Notes under the pieces: model-generated
What the model saw: only the letters and a program-made list of their open reading frames with translations
The model's database searches: none
What the model was told of the DNA's origin: nothing
Source: Candidatus Scalindua japonica
GTDB lineage: Bacteria > Planctomycetota > Brocadiia > Brocadiales > Scalinduaceae
Direction: 5' to 3'
NCBI RefSeq assembly: GCF_002443295.1
Contig: NZ_BAOS01000004.1
Location: forward strand, 62,001 to 126,000
Length of the DNA: 64,000 nucleotides
In this document: piece after piece, positions 36,866 to 46,147 of the stretch
How positions within the stretch are numbered: position 1 is the first letter of the stretch
Layout of the letters: the number at the start of each line of letters is the position of its first letter
Made by a program: the position numbers and the translations under genes

Positions 36866-37735
36866 TCAAATTAAACCATACTCTTTCAGTGCATTGTTTA
36901 GTTGTTTCTCATGTTCGTTGCTTATATTACAAAGGGGCAATCTCATTTCGCCATTAAGTCTACCCAGTAATTTCATTGCTGTTTTAACAGGAATCGGGTT
37001 TGTCTCTATAAACATCGCTTTGCATAAAGGAAAAAGGTTCTTATGCAATCTTTGAGAAACTTCTAACTCTCCATTGAGAAAGCTAGAGACCAATTCCGAT
37101 ACCTGTCGAGGAAGAATATTCGCTATAACAGACACAACACCTTTTCCCCCTATGGACATCAGAGGCAGGGTCAATGAATCATCTCCTGATAAAACCGTTA
37201 TATCGCATAGATTTAAAATCTGACTTGCCTGATCAATGTCACCTGTCGCCTCCTTAATGGCAACAATATTTTTTTTGAACTCAAATAGTCTGGCCACTGT
37301 TTCCGGAGAGATTGAGACACCAGTCCTTGACGGTACGTTATAAATAATAATCGGTATATCCACCTCTTCCAGAATAGCCTTATAATGATCATAAAGTCCC
37401 TGTTGTGTTGGTTTATTATAATATGGGGTTATTAATAATGATCCATCAGCGCCTTTCTCTTTTGCGTGTCTGGTCAAGTTAATAGCTTCTCTGGTGTTAT
37501 TAGAACCTGTGCCTGCTATAATGGGTATACGTCCATTTGCCACCTCTATCACCTTGCCTATAACTTCTCCATGCTCTTCGTGTGTCAGTGTTGGAGATTC
37601 TCCTGTAGTTCCACAGGGTATTATGGCATTTGTACCATTTTCGATATGGTAGTCCACCAGTTCTCCAAGCTTATTATAATCCACTACTCCACCTGCAAAA
37701 GGTGTAACCATGGCAACTATCGATCCGGTAAACAT
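36866..37735 (-). CDS. dapA: 4-hydroxy-tetrahydrodipicolinate synthase
   Basis: 289 aa TIM barrel. Schiff-base lysine K161 (AIKEATGD), Y132 (IYNVPSRTG) and the GTTGES loop (42-47) match DapA, including R137. It condenses pyruvate with aspartate semialdehyde on the way to diaminopimelate and lysine. The length is standard. A preceding RBS-like AAGGAGGGA lies in the upstream gap. Confidence 0.95.
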   Translation of the reverse strand: MFTGSIVAMVTPFAGGVVDYNKLGELVDYHIENGTNAIIPCGTTGESPTLTHEEHGEVIGKVIEVANGRIPIIAGTGSNNTREAINLTRHAKEKGADGSLLITPYYNKPTQQGLYDHYKAILEEVDIPIIIYNVPSRTGVSISPETVARLFEFKKNIVAIKEATGDIDQASQILNLCDITVLSGDDSLTLPLMSIGGKGVVSVIANILPRQVSELVSSFLNGELEVSQRLHKNLFPLCKAMFIETNPIPVKTAMKLLGRLNGEMRLPLCNISNEHEKQLNNALKEYGLI

Positions 37736-37801
37736 AAATTTAAGTCCCTCCTTTTCTACTTAACTATTTTTTTTTAAAATATTTCATATACTGGATGTTA
37801 C

Positions 37802-38542
37802 TCAGAGGTTTTGCTTTATCATAAAATGTTTGTATATAAGCTCTTTCATTTCTCGAACAGCAGTTTCAATTCCAACAAAAATTGCCCTTGAAACTATACT
37901 ATGACCAATATGCAGCTCTTCTATATCCAGATGTTCAACAATTGGACCAGTGTTTTTGTATGTCAATCCATGTCCTGCATTTACCCTCAACCCCTCTCCC
38001 TTTGCGATCTTTACCGATTTGCTTAATGTTTGCAGCAATTCAGTACGCTCTTCTTCTCTCTGTGCATTGGCATATCTTCCTGTATGAAGTTCGATTGATT
38101 GTGCACCAACTTCTCTTGATGCAGTAATTTGTTCTTTATCTGGATCTATAAAAAGACTGACATATATATCATTGTCTTTAAATTTCTTCACTATATCAGT
38201 AAGCATTTGTTTCTGTGACGCAACAGACAAACCTCCTTCTGTGGTGATCTCTTGTCTCTTTTCTGGCACCAGGGTAATTTGCCCTGGTTTTATTTTAAGC
38301 GCAATATCAACAATTTCCCGGGAGGTTGCCATCTCCAGGTTTAGTTTGGTAAATACTGTATCATGCATTAACTCAAGATCTCTTTCCTGTATATGCCTTC
38401 TATCCTCTCTGAGATGTATTGTTATAACATCAGCACCACCAAGATCCGCAAGCCCGGCTGCAGTTACCGGATCAGGTTCAAAGGTCATCCTCGCCTGTCG
38501 TATTGTAGCAACATGGTCAACATTAACGCCTAATTTAATCAT
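37802..38542 (-). CDS. pdxJ: Pyridoxine 5'-phosphate synthase
   Basis: 246 aa from ATG 38542 (AAGGA, 8 bases upstream; an ATG at 38560 lies inside the previous gene). Landmarks are LGVNVDHVATIRQAR, HLREDRRHIQ and VNAGHGL. It joins 1-deoxyxylulose 5-phosphate with amino-acetone phosphate to give vitamin B6. It starts right at the end of cdaR, so it is co-transcribed. Confidence 0.95.
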   Translation of the reverse strand: MIKLGVNVDHVATIRQARMTFEPDPVTAAGLADLGGADVITIHLREDRRHIQERDLELMHDTVFTKLNLEMATSREIVDIALKIKPGQITLVPEKRQEITTEGGLSVASQKQMLTDIVKKFKDNDIYVSLFIDPDKEQITASREVGAQSIELHTGRYANAQREEERTELLQTLSKSVKIAKGEGLRVNAGHGLTYKNTGPIVEHLDIEELHIGHSIVSRAIFVGIETAVREMKELIYKHFMIKQNL

Positions 38543-38546
38543 AATT

Positions 38547-39545
38547 TCATTCCTTTTCATTTACCGCCTCAAAAATATCTACATGAGACTCGGGTTCATG
38601 TCCTTCTATTTTTAGTCCTTCAGGTATCTTGCAAATAACAGGTTGGTTGTAAGGCCCCGGAGGACTTAATGAACTGACATCAATATATGCCATAATATCT
38701 TCCGGGTTCAGCATGTCCAGTATTAATTTTGAACCCTTCAGGGACAGGCTAATATATTCCTCTTTTAGTTTAACTTTATATTTGTAGTCTATCGGGTGAA
38801 AAACGTTTACTTTGACATTATCAAATACTTTAACACCCATTTGTTCCGTTATATGAAACCATACATTAATTTTCTCATCACATACAACAGGTATAGAAAC
38901 AAATTTTTCATTTTTTACTATCGAGATATTATTTTCTATATCGACTACCCAGGGAAATGTTCTGTTCTGTTCGCTTGTTATTCCGCGCACATTTATCACT
39001 CTTGTATTAATAGAATCAGCTTCTTTGAGAATATTGACAGGTCCCGTTACAAGAACTTCTCTAGGGTAGAAAAACTCACTGTTTATTTCGTAACCGAGCG
39101 CAGGTGTTCCATTTTTCTGTATGTGTACCTTTATGTACTTACTTTCCAGTCTACCTAAAGTTATTTCGATTTCATTGGGTACCAGCGAGTTTATTCTAAT
39201 CTCTTTTGGGAAATTAAAGTTTCTTCTTGTTAAGTGAATAGTTCTTTTAAAATTATCCTCTTCTACATTATTTATGTCTGGTATGTCATATCTGGCTTTA
39301 ATTTTATTGTCTTTTATCATATCAGATACTCTATCAATTACATTTTGTGGACCACTCAACCCAACAGTTACCATTTCGCTACTGGTATCCATTATTGTCA
39401 GGCCTGAAGGTGCGTTGATTGTTAACAGAAGATCTTCTTTGATGTCGCCGGTATGTTTACTTATAGCATAAAACCAGAGAGCTACAGCCATTATCAACGC
39501 CATTCCCTTTGCTCTCAAATTTCGAAAAAAAAGGTTTTTTATCAA
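38547..39545 (-). CDS. cdaR: YbbR-domain protein, probable regulator of CdaA
   Basis: 332 aa: one N-terminal membrane helix (about 12-28), then three to four YbbR repeats of about 80 residues outside the membrane, the usual CdaR layout. The diadenylate cyclase CdaA precedes it by 5 bp; in Firmicutes CdaR binds CdaA and tunes its activity. The role here is inferred from this pairing. Confidence 0.88.
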   Translation of the reverse strand: MIKNLFFRNLRAKGMALIMAVALWFYAISKHTGDIKEDLLLTINAPSGLTIMDTSSEMVTVGLSGPQNVIDRVSDMIKDNKIKARYDIPDINNVEEDNFKRTIHLTRRNFNFPKEIRINSLVPNEIEITLGRLESKYIKVHIQKNGTPALGYEINSEFFYPREVLVTGPVNILKEADSINTRVINVRGITSEQNRTFPWVVDIENNISIVKNEKFVSIPVVCDEKINVWFHITEQMGVKVFDNVKVNVFHPIDYKYKVKLKEEYISLSLKGSKLILDMLNPEDIMAYIDVSSLSPPGPYNQPVICKIPEGLKIEGHEPESHVDIFEAVNEKE

Positions 39546-39550
39546 GCTTA

Positions 39551-40387
39551 TTAACTCCGTTCTTCTTCTACTATACTGGTTGACATTTCTTCTAGTATTT
39601 TTCTTAATTTATCCGGTGTGACATCTTCAGTAAGCCTTCCGCCAACAGCGACAGATACCAGCCCGGTTTCTTCAGAAATAATTATTGATATCGCATCAGT
39701 CTCTTCTGTAATGCCAATACCGGCCCTGTGACGTGTACCGCAGGTTTTTGGTATGTTTTCGTTTTCTGTTAGCGGAAATAAACAGCCTGCGGCAGCAATC
39801 TTTGCTTCCTGTATAATCACCGCTCCATCATGAAGTGGAGTACCGGGCCAGAAAATTGTGCTGATAAGATCACTTGAAATGTTAGAATTTGTCTTTATTC
39901 CACCTTCAATATAATTGACCAGTCCGTCTTCACGTTCAATAGTTATCAATCCTCCTATCTTATTTTCAGACAAGGCAGTCACTGCCTTTACAATCTCTTT
40001 AGCAACCTGTATATCAGACTTAACAAACATTCTGAAAAAAGGTCTATGCCCTAATTTAATAAGCGCCCGTCTGAATTCCAATTGGAAAAGAATGATGACT
40101 GGAATAATCAATACCGGCAAAAACTCTGTGATAAGCCAGTTAACGGTATAAAGTTCGAGCTTTTTAATAAAAAACAGTATTACTATAGCAACTATTACTA
40201 ATGTAAATGCTAAACCACGAAGTATACCGGCTCCGCGAGTTCCCTGCATGATTCTTAATATTGTATAGAGAATAATAAATATTATAAATATTTCACCACA
40301 TGATTTTATTAACATCCATCCATTGCACCAGTATGGATGAATAATGCTATGAAAATTTTCAAAAAATCCTAAGAAACTGTCCATCAA
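39551..40387 (-). CDS. cdaA: Diadenylate cyclase
   Basis: 278 aa. Three membrane helices (about 32-46, 58-74 and 82-100) are followed by a DisA_N cyclase domain with DGA (187-189) and RHR (219-221), the two active-site motifs. It makes c-di-AMP from two ATP. The cdaA-cdaR pair is typical; the usual third gene glmM is not here. c-di-AMP commonly controls K+ uptake and wall homeostasis. Confidence 0.94.
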   Translation of the reverse strand: MMDSFLGFFENFHSIIHPYWCNGWMLIKSCGEIFIIFIILYTILRIMQGTRGAGILRGLAFTLVIVAIVILFFIKKLELYTVNWLITEFLPVLIIPVIILFQLEFRRALIKLGHRPFFRMFVKSDIQVAKEIVKAVTALSENKIGGLITIEREDGLVNYIEGGIKTNSNISSDLISTIFWPGTPLHDGAVIIQEAKIAAAGCLFPLTENENIPKTCGTRHRAGIGITEETDAISIIISEETGLVSVAVGGRLTEDVTPDKLRKILEEMSTSIVEEERS

Positions 40388-40549
40388 CTTTTTCCCTTTT
40401 TTTAGTCTGAATGTACGACAAAATTGAGTTTTATATTGTCTCTTTCATGTTAACCACATAGTTAGTAAACTCAAATTAAAAAGCCATTCGGTCATTACTC
40501 CTTCATATTGGGATGTTGGAGAGTAAAGCCTGTCTGAAGAGAACCGGAT

Positions 40550-41401
40550 TCATCCCTCTATGGCTTTATACATTTTTATAACTTGAACAGCCTCTTTGAC
40601 GTTATGTACCCTGACTATATTTGCACCCTTTGATACAGCAATGACCAGAGTTACTAATGTACCAATAAGGCGAGTATTGTTTATTGTCACATCGTTGTCC
40701 TCTAAGGGCATAAGGACTTTGTTGATAAAGGATTTGTGAGAAGTACCTATCATAACAGGCAGGTTCAGGCATTTAAATTTATTAAAATGCTTGAGGATTT
40801 CAGTATTGTGTTCAACTCTCTTGCCAAAACCTATCCCGGGATCAATTATTATTTTATCACGCGCTATTCCAGATTTAACGGAATATTCAATTTTTTTTTC
40901 AAGAAATAAGGTAATTTCAGTAATTAGTTGATCATAAACAGGATTTTCAGGAAAATCATGTGGGCTGCCCTTAATGTGCATTATAATTATGGGTGTGTTA
41001 TTTACGGCTGCAACTCTTCCCATTTCTTTATCAGCCTGTAATCCGCTAATATCATTTATGATCTGAGCGCCAGCCTTAATTGCTTTGTCAGCAACTTCAG
41101 CCTTATATGTATCAACGGAAATCGGAATGCGTGTCTCTTTGCTTAGCTCCTTAATTATAGGAATAACACGCCTTAGTTCCTCATCAGCAGAGACATAATT
41201 TGAATTCGGTCTGGTAGATTCACCTCCAATATCTATTATATCAACACCATCAGCGATCATTTTTCTCGCTCGCTTCAGTGCATTCTCTATATTATAGTAT
41301 TTGCCACCATCGTAGAAAGAGTCTGGAGTTATATTCAAGATACCCATCACATGTGTTCGTTTGCTTAAATCAAGGTATCCTCTGTCGTATCTAATAATCA
41401 A
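40550..41401 (-). CDS. folP: Dihydropteroate synthase
   Basis: 283 aa TIM barrel: ILNITPDSFYDGG, DIIDIGGESTRPNS and IIIDPGIGFGK are the pterin and pABA site motifs. It couples pABA to the pterin pyrophosphate. Same strand as folE in the cluster. The 148 bp to cdaA show nothing clear. Confidence 0.95.
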   Translation of the reverse strand: MIIRYDRGYLDLSKRTHVMGILNITPDSFYDGGKYYNIENALKRARKMIADGVDIIDIGGESTRPNSNYVSADEELRRVIPIIKELSKETRIPISVDTYKAEVADKAIKAGAQIINDISGLQADKEMGRVAAVNNTPIIIMHIKGSPHDFPENPVYDQLITEITLFLEKKIEYSVKSGIARDKIIIDPGIGFGKRVEHNTEILKHFNKFKCLNLPVMIGTSHKSFINKVLMPLEDNDVTINNTRLIGTLVTLVIAVSKGANIVRVHNVKEAVQVIKMYKAIEG

Positions 41402-41407
41402 AAAAAA

Positions 41408-41953
41408 TTACCACTTTTCCTCTAGTTGATTAACTATTGTTTCTGCCAGGCCAGCCAGACTTTCCATAGAAGCTGAGTTTATATTTTCTCCTCGATTTAC
41501 GACAAACTCCGCTGATGTACTCAAGCTATTCTCTTCTACCAGTGTTCTTCCCGTTCTTCTGTCAACAAGTAAAATGTCAACGAATATTGTAACCCGACTC
41601 TCTACTATATTATCCGCTACATTTGACGAGAGCATTCCTTCGGTTACTTTTATTATCTTGCCGGTCAAGATGGTGTCCGCACTATCTTTCCGAACAATTC
41701 TTAATTTTGTTTTAGACATGATCTCCTTTTTTACTGCAGTTGTGAGATCAAATTCCAGTCCCCTTCTGAAAGTATTATTTTCAAAAATAGGTATATAAAT
41801 AGTGTTGATCTTTCGGCTGATCAATGATTTAGTTGTATATCCACACCCTGATATCAACACAAAAAGGACCATTATGCATGTTAATTGTCTGAATGAAACT
41901 CTCTTACAAAGGTTTGTCTGGCAAATCCATTGCTTTATTTTGGTTGTTTTCAT
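41408..41953 (-). CDS. lptE: LptE-like lipoprotein (LPS assembly)
   Basis: 181 aa. The signal ends at a lipobox (LISGC, Cys about 37). The mature part matches the LptE family of planctomycetes and proteobacteria (IPIFENNTFRRGLEFDLTTAVKKEI, and the LTGKIIKV strand). It would plug the LptD barrel that exports lipopolysaccharide. The identity rests on a short family pattern, and LptD is not nearby. Confidence 0.78.
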   Translation of the reverse strand: MKTTKIKQWICQTNLCKRVSFRQLTCIMVLFVLISGCGYTTKSLISRKINTIYIPIFENNTFRRGLEFDLTTAVKKEIMSKTKLRIVRKDSADTILTGKIIKVTEGMLSSNVADNIVESRVTIFVDILLVDRRTGRTLVEENSLSTSAEFVVNRGENINSASMESLAGLAETIVNQLEEKW

Positions 41954-41966
41954 AATATTTGTCTCG

Positions 41967-42890
41967 TTATCTTATTGCTCCTACATTCTTAAGCATTTTA
42001 ATTTTCTCTTCTGCCAAGGCTGCCCATTCGCTTTCAGGATAATTTTTTATTACTGATTTAAAATAGATTAACCCTGCTGCCGGCCTCTTCTGACGTAAAT
42101 AAAATGTACCAGTTTCATATTCTCTTTCAGCAAGTTTAGTATCTATCTCTTTAATAATTTCATGTGTATCGTTAACCAGAGCACCTTGAGGGTTGTTTGC
42201 CAGATATACTTCAAATCCATTACGCGACTTAGTAAGCAAATCATAATTTCTCTCCTGTGCACGTATATTACTTAATTTGCAATATGGGATCCTGAACTGA
42301 GCATAAGGGACCCATTCACTATCAGGATAATTTTCCATAACACTCAGAAAACTGTCTTCTGCTTGATCAAATTCTCGTAACTGGTAATAACACTCTCCAA
42401 TTTTTACTTGAGAGTCTGCTGCAATAAATCCAAGTGGATTGCGTTCAATTATTCTTTCAAATACCTTAATTGCTCCATATTCATCACGTTCCATTTGAGC
42501 AACACCAACGTTAAACTCTCTGTCTAATATTTCCTGCAATCTTCGAGTTGCAGGGTCTTTTTCAATTAATCTCTCATATGCTCTGAATGAACTCTTATAA
42601 TCACCTGCCAGGAAATATGACTTACCTATGTTTAGTTGCGATTCAACCGCCAGTTCTGTGTCAGGATTTTCCTTAATTACACTCTTGAAAACTCCTATCG
42701 CACTTATGTATTCTCTCTTAATCATTAACGCAATGGCATATTTATATTGTTGATCATTTGTTTCTCTTGTCAGTTTATCAGGATCGACCCAACTTGTCTC
42801 ACCACTCCATACCCATTCTGCGGATGACGATTTTGTACCAGTAAACAGGAAACCCGCAAGAATGAAAAGTACAATCAATTGTTTTTTCAT
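41967..42890 (-). CDS. BamD-like tetratricopeptide outer-membrane assembly protein
   Basis: 307 aa from ATG 42890 (GGAG upstream; a GTG four codons earlier is possible). Signal peptide at 1-22. It has about six TPR-like helical repeats with spacing-conserved AVESQLNIGKSYF, AADSQVKIGECYY and PYAQFRIPYC phrases. It fits BamD/YfiO or a close TPR protein. No clear lipobox Cys follows the signal, so the classical BamD lipoprotein state is uncertain. It is directly upstream of the lptE-like gene. Confidence 0.75.
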   Translation of the reverse strand: MKKQLIVLFILAGFLFTGTKSSSAEWVWSGETSWVDPDKLTRETNDQQYKYAIALMIKREYISAIGVFKSVIKENPDTELAVESQLNIGKSYFLAGDYKSSFRAYERLIEKDPATRRLQEILDREFNVGVAQMERDEYGAIKVFERIIERNPLGFIAADSQVKIGECYYQLREFDQAEDSFLSVMENYPDSEWVPYAQFRIPYCKLSNIRAQERNYDLLTKSRNGFEVYLANNPQGALVNDTHEIIKEIDTKLAEREYETGTFYLRQKRPAAGLIYFKSVIKNYPESEWAALAEEKIKMLKNVGAIR

Positions 42891-42902
42891 ATATATCTCC
42901 AC

Positions 42903-43122
42903 ATCTTAAGCTTTTTATTTAGTATAAATGATAAATAATTTATCGTAGCTATCGTACCACCTGATACTTTTACTTTTTCTCTAACTTTTCGGCCACAACC
43001 GGCGCAGATCAACCCTCCCTAAAATGCACTGAAAAACAAAATACTCTTTGAATTCACTTTTGTCTTACAGTTGACACAACAATTCAGTTCCGGTAGATAT
43101 CCCAGCAAAGCAAGCATCTGTT
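42903..43122. other. Gap within the housekeeping cluster
   Basis: 220 bp without a gene. A promoter for the bamD/lptE part may lie here. Confidence 0.4.
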
Positions 43123-43560
43123 TTACTGAAATCCATCTTCTACTTCTGGCACATTATAACCCAAGGTCTTAAGAATAGCTGATTCCTTATCATGCATGAT
43201 CTTAAAATCATCTCTTTTTTCATCACGGTATCCCATTAAGTGTAATAAACCATGCACTACATACAAGATTATCTCACCTTCTACGTCTATACCTGCGGTA
43301 TCAACTGCAGTCTCCACTGAAACAACTATTTCACCATTCAACTCACTTTTATGGTCGTCTAATGGAAAGGCTATAACGTCTGTCACCTCATTAGAGTCAA
43401 AATACCTTTTGTTGAGTTTCTTAATCTCGCTGTTATCTACAAAAGCAATACTTAGCTTTGCACCCTTGCCTTTCTTTCCTAACACTTCTTTTGCTACTCG
43501 CTTGACGATACTGTTCTTTATTTTATAATGATTTTGTAAATCTACTATTTCTACAATCAC
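43123..43560 (-). CDS. ybeY: Endoribonuclease YbeY, variant metal site
   Basis: 145 aa. DVIAFPLD (about 59-66) and HGLLHLMGYRDEKRDDF (about 104-120) identify YbeY, a metal-dependent RNase for 16S rRNA maturation and ribosome quality control. The usual HGxLHLxGYDH ends in His as third metal ligand; here the position is occupied by a non-His residue (GYRDE). A neighbouring Asp could replace it. It follows phoH, the commonest order. Confidence 0.88.
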   Translation of the reverse strand: MIVEIVDLQNHYKIKNSIVKRVAKEVLGKKGKGAKLSIAFVDNSEIKKLNKRYFDSNEVTDVIAFPLDDHKSELNGEIVVSVETAVDTAGIDVEGEIILYVVHGLLHLMGYRDEKRDDFKIMHDKESAILKTLGYNVPEVEDGFQ

Positions 43561-43611
43561 TTTGTTTTTTGTTATGTATATTCAGTTTTAATTTGAGACA
43601 GTTGCAAAAAC

Positions 43612-44592
43612 CTAGTTATCATAAGCTTCAACAATGTCCCGAACGAGCCTGTGACGTACTACATCCTTACGTGTCAAGTAGACAAAGTCAACCCCTGAAA
43701 CGGCTTTCAACCTTTCCTGAACATCTATCAATCCTGATTTTTCCCCTGAAGACAAATCTACTTGAGTAATATCTCCCGTAACCACAACTTTAGTCCTTAT
43801 TCCAAACCGAGTCAAAAAAGTCTTCATTTGCTTAACGGTGCAATTCTGGGCCTCATCAAGTATAATGAAGGAGTCGTTAAGTGTTCTGCCTCTCATAAAT
43901 GCCAAAGGCAGTATTTCAATTAAATCATTTTCCAGGTACTTTTTTACCTGTCCGACATCAATCATGTCCGCCAGGGCATCATACAATGGCCGTAAATACG
44001 GATTTACCTTTGCCTGAATGTCTCCTGGTAGAAACCCCAGACGTTCTCCCGCCTCTACTGCAGGACGCGCGAGGACGATTTTTTTCAGATAACCGCTTTT
44101 CATGGTTGAAAGCGCGAGTGAAACGGCCAGATATGTTTTTCCCGTCCCCGCAGGGCCTATACAAAAAACCAGATCATTATTTCTTATCGCTTTAATATAC
44201 CTGGCCTGCCCCTCGGTTTTTGGTCTAATTGTCTGTCCTTTTGTAAAAACCTCGATTGATTGGTCGGTTAGTATAGCGTCGTTTTCCCTGTCTATATCAG
44301 CCATGGCAATATCTATAACATCTTCATCTAATCTTCCGGATGTTCTTATAATATGCAATAACCTGTTAATAACAACAGTCAGCTTTTTAACACGGTCAGT
44401 CTCACCCTCATATTTCAGGAACCCATCTCTGGCAACGATCTTAACACCAAAGACATTTCTCATGATTTTCAGGTTCTTATCATGGTTGCCAAATAAAATA
44501 GATGCTTCGCTGTCATTTTCCAGATGTATCTGATTCTTTATAATTGTGCGATCTATTGATACCTCACTCATACTATAATCTGAAGGTTCCAA
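43612..44592 (-). CDS. phoH: PhoH-like ATPase
   Basis: 326 aa. P-loop GPAGTGKT and Walker B FIILDEAQNC, with the KMFLTR-like and SSGEKSGLIDVQ phrases of the PhoH family. The N-terminal ~90 residues precede the ATPase. It is RNA-linked and co-transcribed with ybeY downstream, the usual arrangement. It lies 8 bp after cdsA. Confidence 0.93.
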   Translation of the reverse strand: MEPSDYSMSEVSIDRTIIKNQIHLENDSEASILFGNHDKNLKIMRNVFGVKIVARDGFLKYEGETDRVKKLTVVINRLLHIIRTSGRLDEDVIDIAMADIDRENDAILTDQSIEVFTKGQTIRPKTEGQARYIKAIRNNDLVFCIGPAGTGKTYLAVSLALSTMKSGYLKKIVLARPAVEAGERLGFLPGDIQAKVNPYLRPLYDALADMIDVGQVKKYLENDLIEILPLAFMRGRTLNDSFIILDEAQNCTVKQMKTFLTRFGIRTKVVVTGDITQVDLSSGEKSGLIDVQERLKAVSGVDFVYLTRKDVVRHRLVRDIVEAYDN

Positions 44593-44600
44593 GTTAAATG

Positions 44601-45431
44601 TTAATACTTAGTTAATATCAAGAAAAAATATGCTACCGGTATGCTTATAAGTAATGAATCCAGTATATCAAGCAAGCCGCCAAAGGCTGGAATAGTGCTG
44701 CTTGAGTCTTTGACAGTCATATCTCTTTTAATAATCGATTCTATTAAATCTCCAATTATACCTGAAGTCCCCACCAATAGCCCAAAAGGTACTATCAGGC
44801 AGAAAGGCATCACTCTCATTCCGGGTATAATATTGAGTCCAATAGCAATCATCACGCTGCTAAACAGGGCAAAAGACGCACCCTCAATTGTTTTATTCGG
44901 ACTGAACGATGAAAACTTGTGACGCCCGAACTTCCTGCCAAAAAGATATCCTCCAATATCACCTCCTTTGGTCAGCAACAATACAATAAGTATAATACTT
45001 AATCCATTGGGCATATGTCGAATCGGCATAATAAAGGAGAGAAACAAGCAAATATATATAATTCCAAAGAGAGTGACAGAAACGTTTTTTATCGTATCAC
45101 CAACGCCTCTCTTAAGGGCCTGCACAAAAAACAACCAGAAAACTATAGGAAATAGTATACAGGCATATATTGGTTTCAGCCCCTCCACGTAAGCGGACAA
45201 CCAGAGTGTTAAAAAGACTACAACTCCTCCAATGATACCTGAGGCCTTGAAAGGTGCAAAGCCATTTTTTTCCACAATAGTATAAAACTCAAATAAGCAT
45301 ATCCCTCCGGCAAGAAGGCCCAGAATACCAATGCCTATGTCAGAGTCAAAGGCAAAATCGATATAAATTATACCGCAAAATGCGAGCAGCATTGCGGTGC
45401 CAAGTATAATCCTTGTCTTGAGTACACTCAT
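44601..45431 (-). CDS. cdsA: Phosphatidate cytidylyltransferase
   Basis: 276 aa with seven to eight membrane helices. The C-terminal signature is present: GDLIESIIKRDMTVKD and GGLLDILDSLL. KFSSFSPNKTIEGA carries the substrate loop. It makes CDP-diacylglycerol from phosphatidate and CTP, feeding pgpA-dependent phosphatidylglycerol synthesis. It overlaps uppS by 4 bp. Confidence 0.95.
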   Translation of the reverse strand: MSVLKTRIILGTAMLLAFCGIIYIDFAFDSDIGIGILGLLAGGICLFEFYTIVEKNGFAPFKASGIIGGVVVFLTLWLSAYVEGLKPIYACILFPIVFWLFFVQALKRGVGDTIKNVSVTLFGIIYICLFLSFIMPIRHMPNGLSIILIVLLLTKGGDIGGYLFGRKFGRHKFSSFSPNKTIEGASFALFSSVMIAIGLNIIPGMRVMPFCLIVPFGLLVGTSGIIGDLIESIIKRDMTVKDSSSTIPAFGGLLDILDSLLISIPVAYFFLILTKY

Positions 45432-46144
45432 TCTATCAATCCGCCAAATCGTCTTTCCCTTTTCGCATAATCCTTTAATGCCTCTTCCAGGTCTTTTTTT
45501 CTGAATTCTGGCCAGTAGACCGATGTGAACCAGAGTTCAGCATAGGATACTTCCCACAGAAGAAAATTACTTACACGCATTTCTCCACCTGTTCTGATAA
45601 GTAAATCCGGGTCTGACATTCCTGACGTATACAGGTACTTCTTAAAAACATCATCATCAATGTCTTTTGACTTAAGTGTTCCTTTTTTAACATCTGCTGC
45701 CAGTTTCTTTGTTGCATCTATTATCTCAGTTCTTCCTCCATAATTCAACGCAAGGCACAATATCATTCCTCTATTATTTCTGCTCTCCTTCATACTGATA
45801 GAGAGCTCTTTTTTTACGTCATCAGGAAGTGCTTCTGTCCGTCCAATTGTTTTGAGTATGATGTCGTTATCTTCTATAGTCTTTCTTTCCGCTATCAAAA
45901 ATTTTTTCAACATTCTCATCAGAAAGTTTACTTCAGTTTTCGAGCGTTTCCAATTCTCATTTGAGAATGCGTAGAGTGTTAATTGACCTATGTGCTTCTT
46001 CGCACACTCCGTTGTTATTTCCCTGACAGAATTAACGCCTTCTTCGTGTCCCTTGACTCTCATAAAACCTCTCCGCCTTGCCCAACGCCCGTTTCCATCC
46101 ATTATGATAGCAATGTGATTTGGTAATTTGTTTTTCTTCGCCAT
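45428..46144 (-). CDS. uppS: Isoprenyl (undecaprenyl) diphosphate synthase
   Basis: 238 aa. The cis-prenyl motif HIAIIMDGNGRWA carries the Mg-binding Asp; LTLYAFSNENW and the RTGGEMRVSNFLLW end match UppS. It makes the C55 carrier for wall and outer-membrane polymers. It follows purA by 3 bp and overlaps cdsA, giving the common uppS-cdsA order. Confidence 0.95.
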   Translation of the reverse strand: MAKKNKLPNHIAIIMDGNGRWARRRGFMRVKGHEEGVNSVREITTECAKKHIGQLTLYAFSNENWKRSKTEVNFLMRMLKKFLIAERKTIEDNDIILKTIGRTEALPDDVKKELSISMKESRNNRGMILCLALNYGGRTEIIDATKKLAADVKKGTLKSKDIDDDVFKKYLYTSGMSDPDLLIRTGGEMRVSNFLLWEVSYAELWFTSVYWPEFRKKDLEEALKDYAKRERRFGGLIE

Positions 46145-46147
46145 TAT

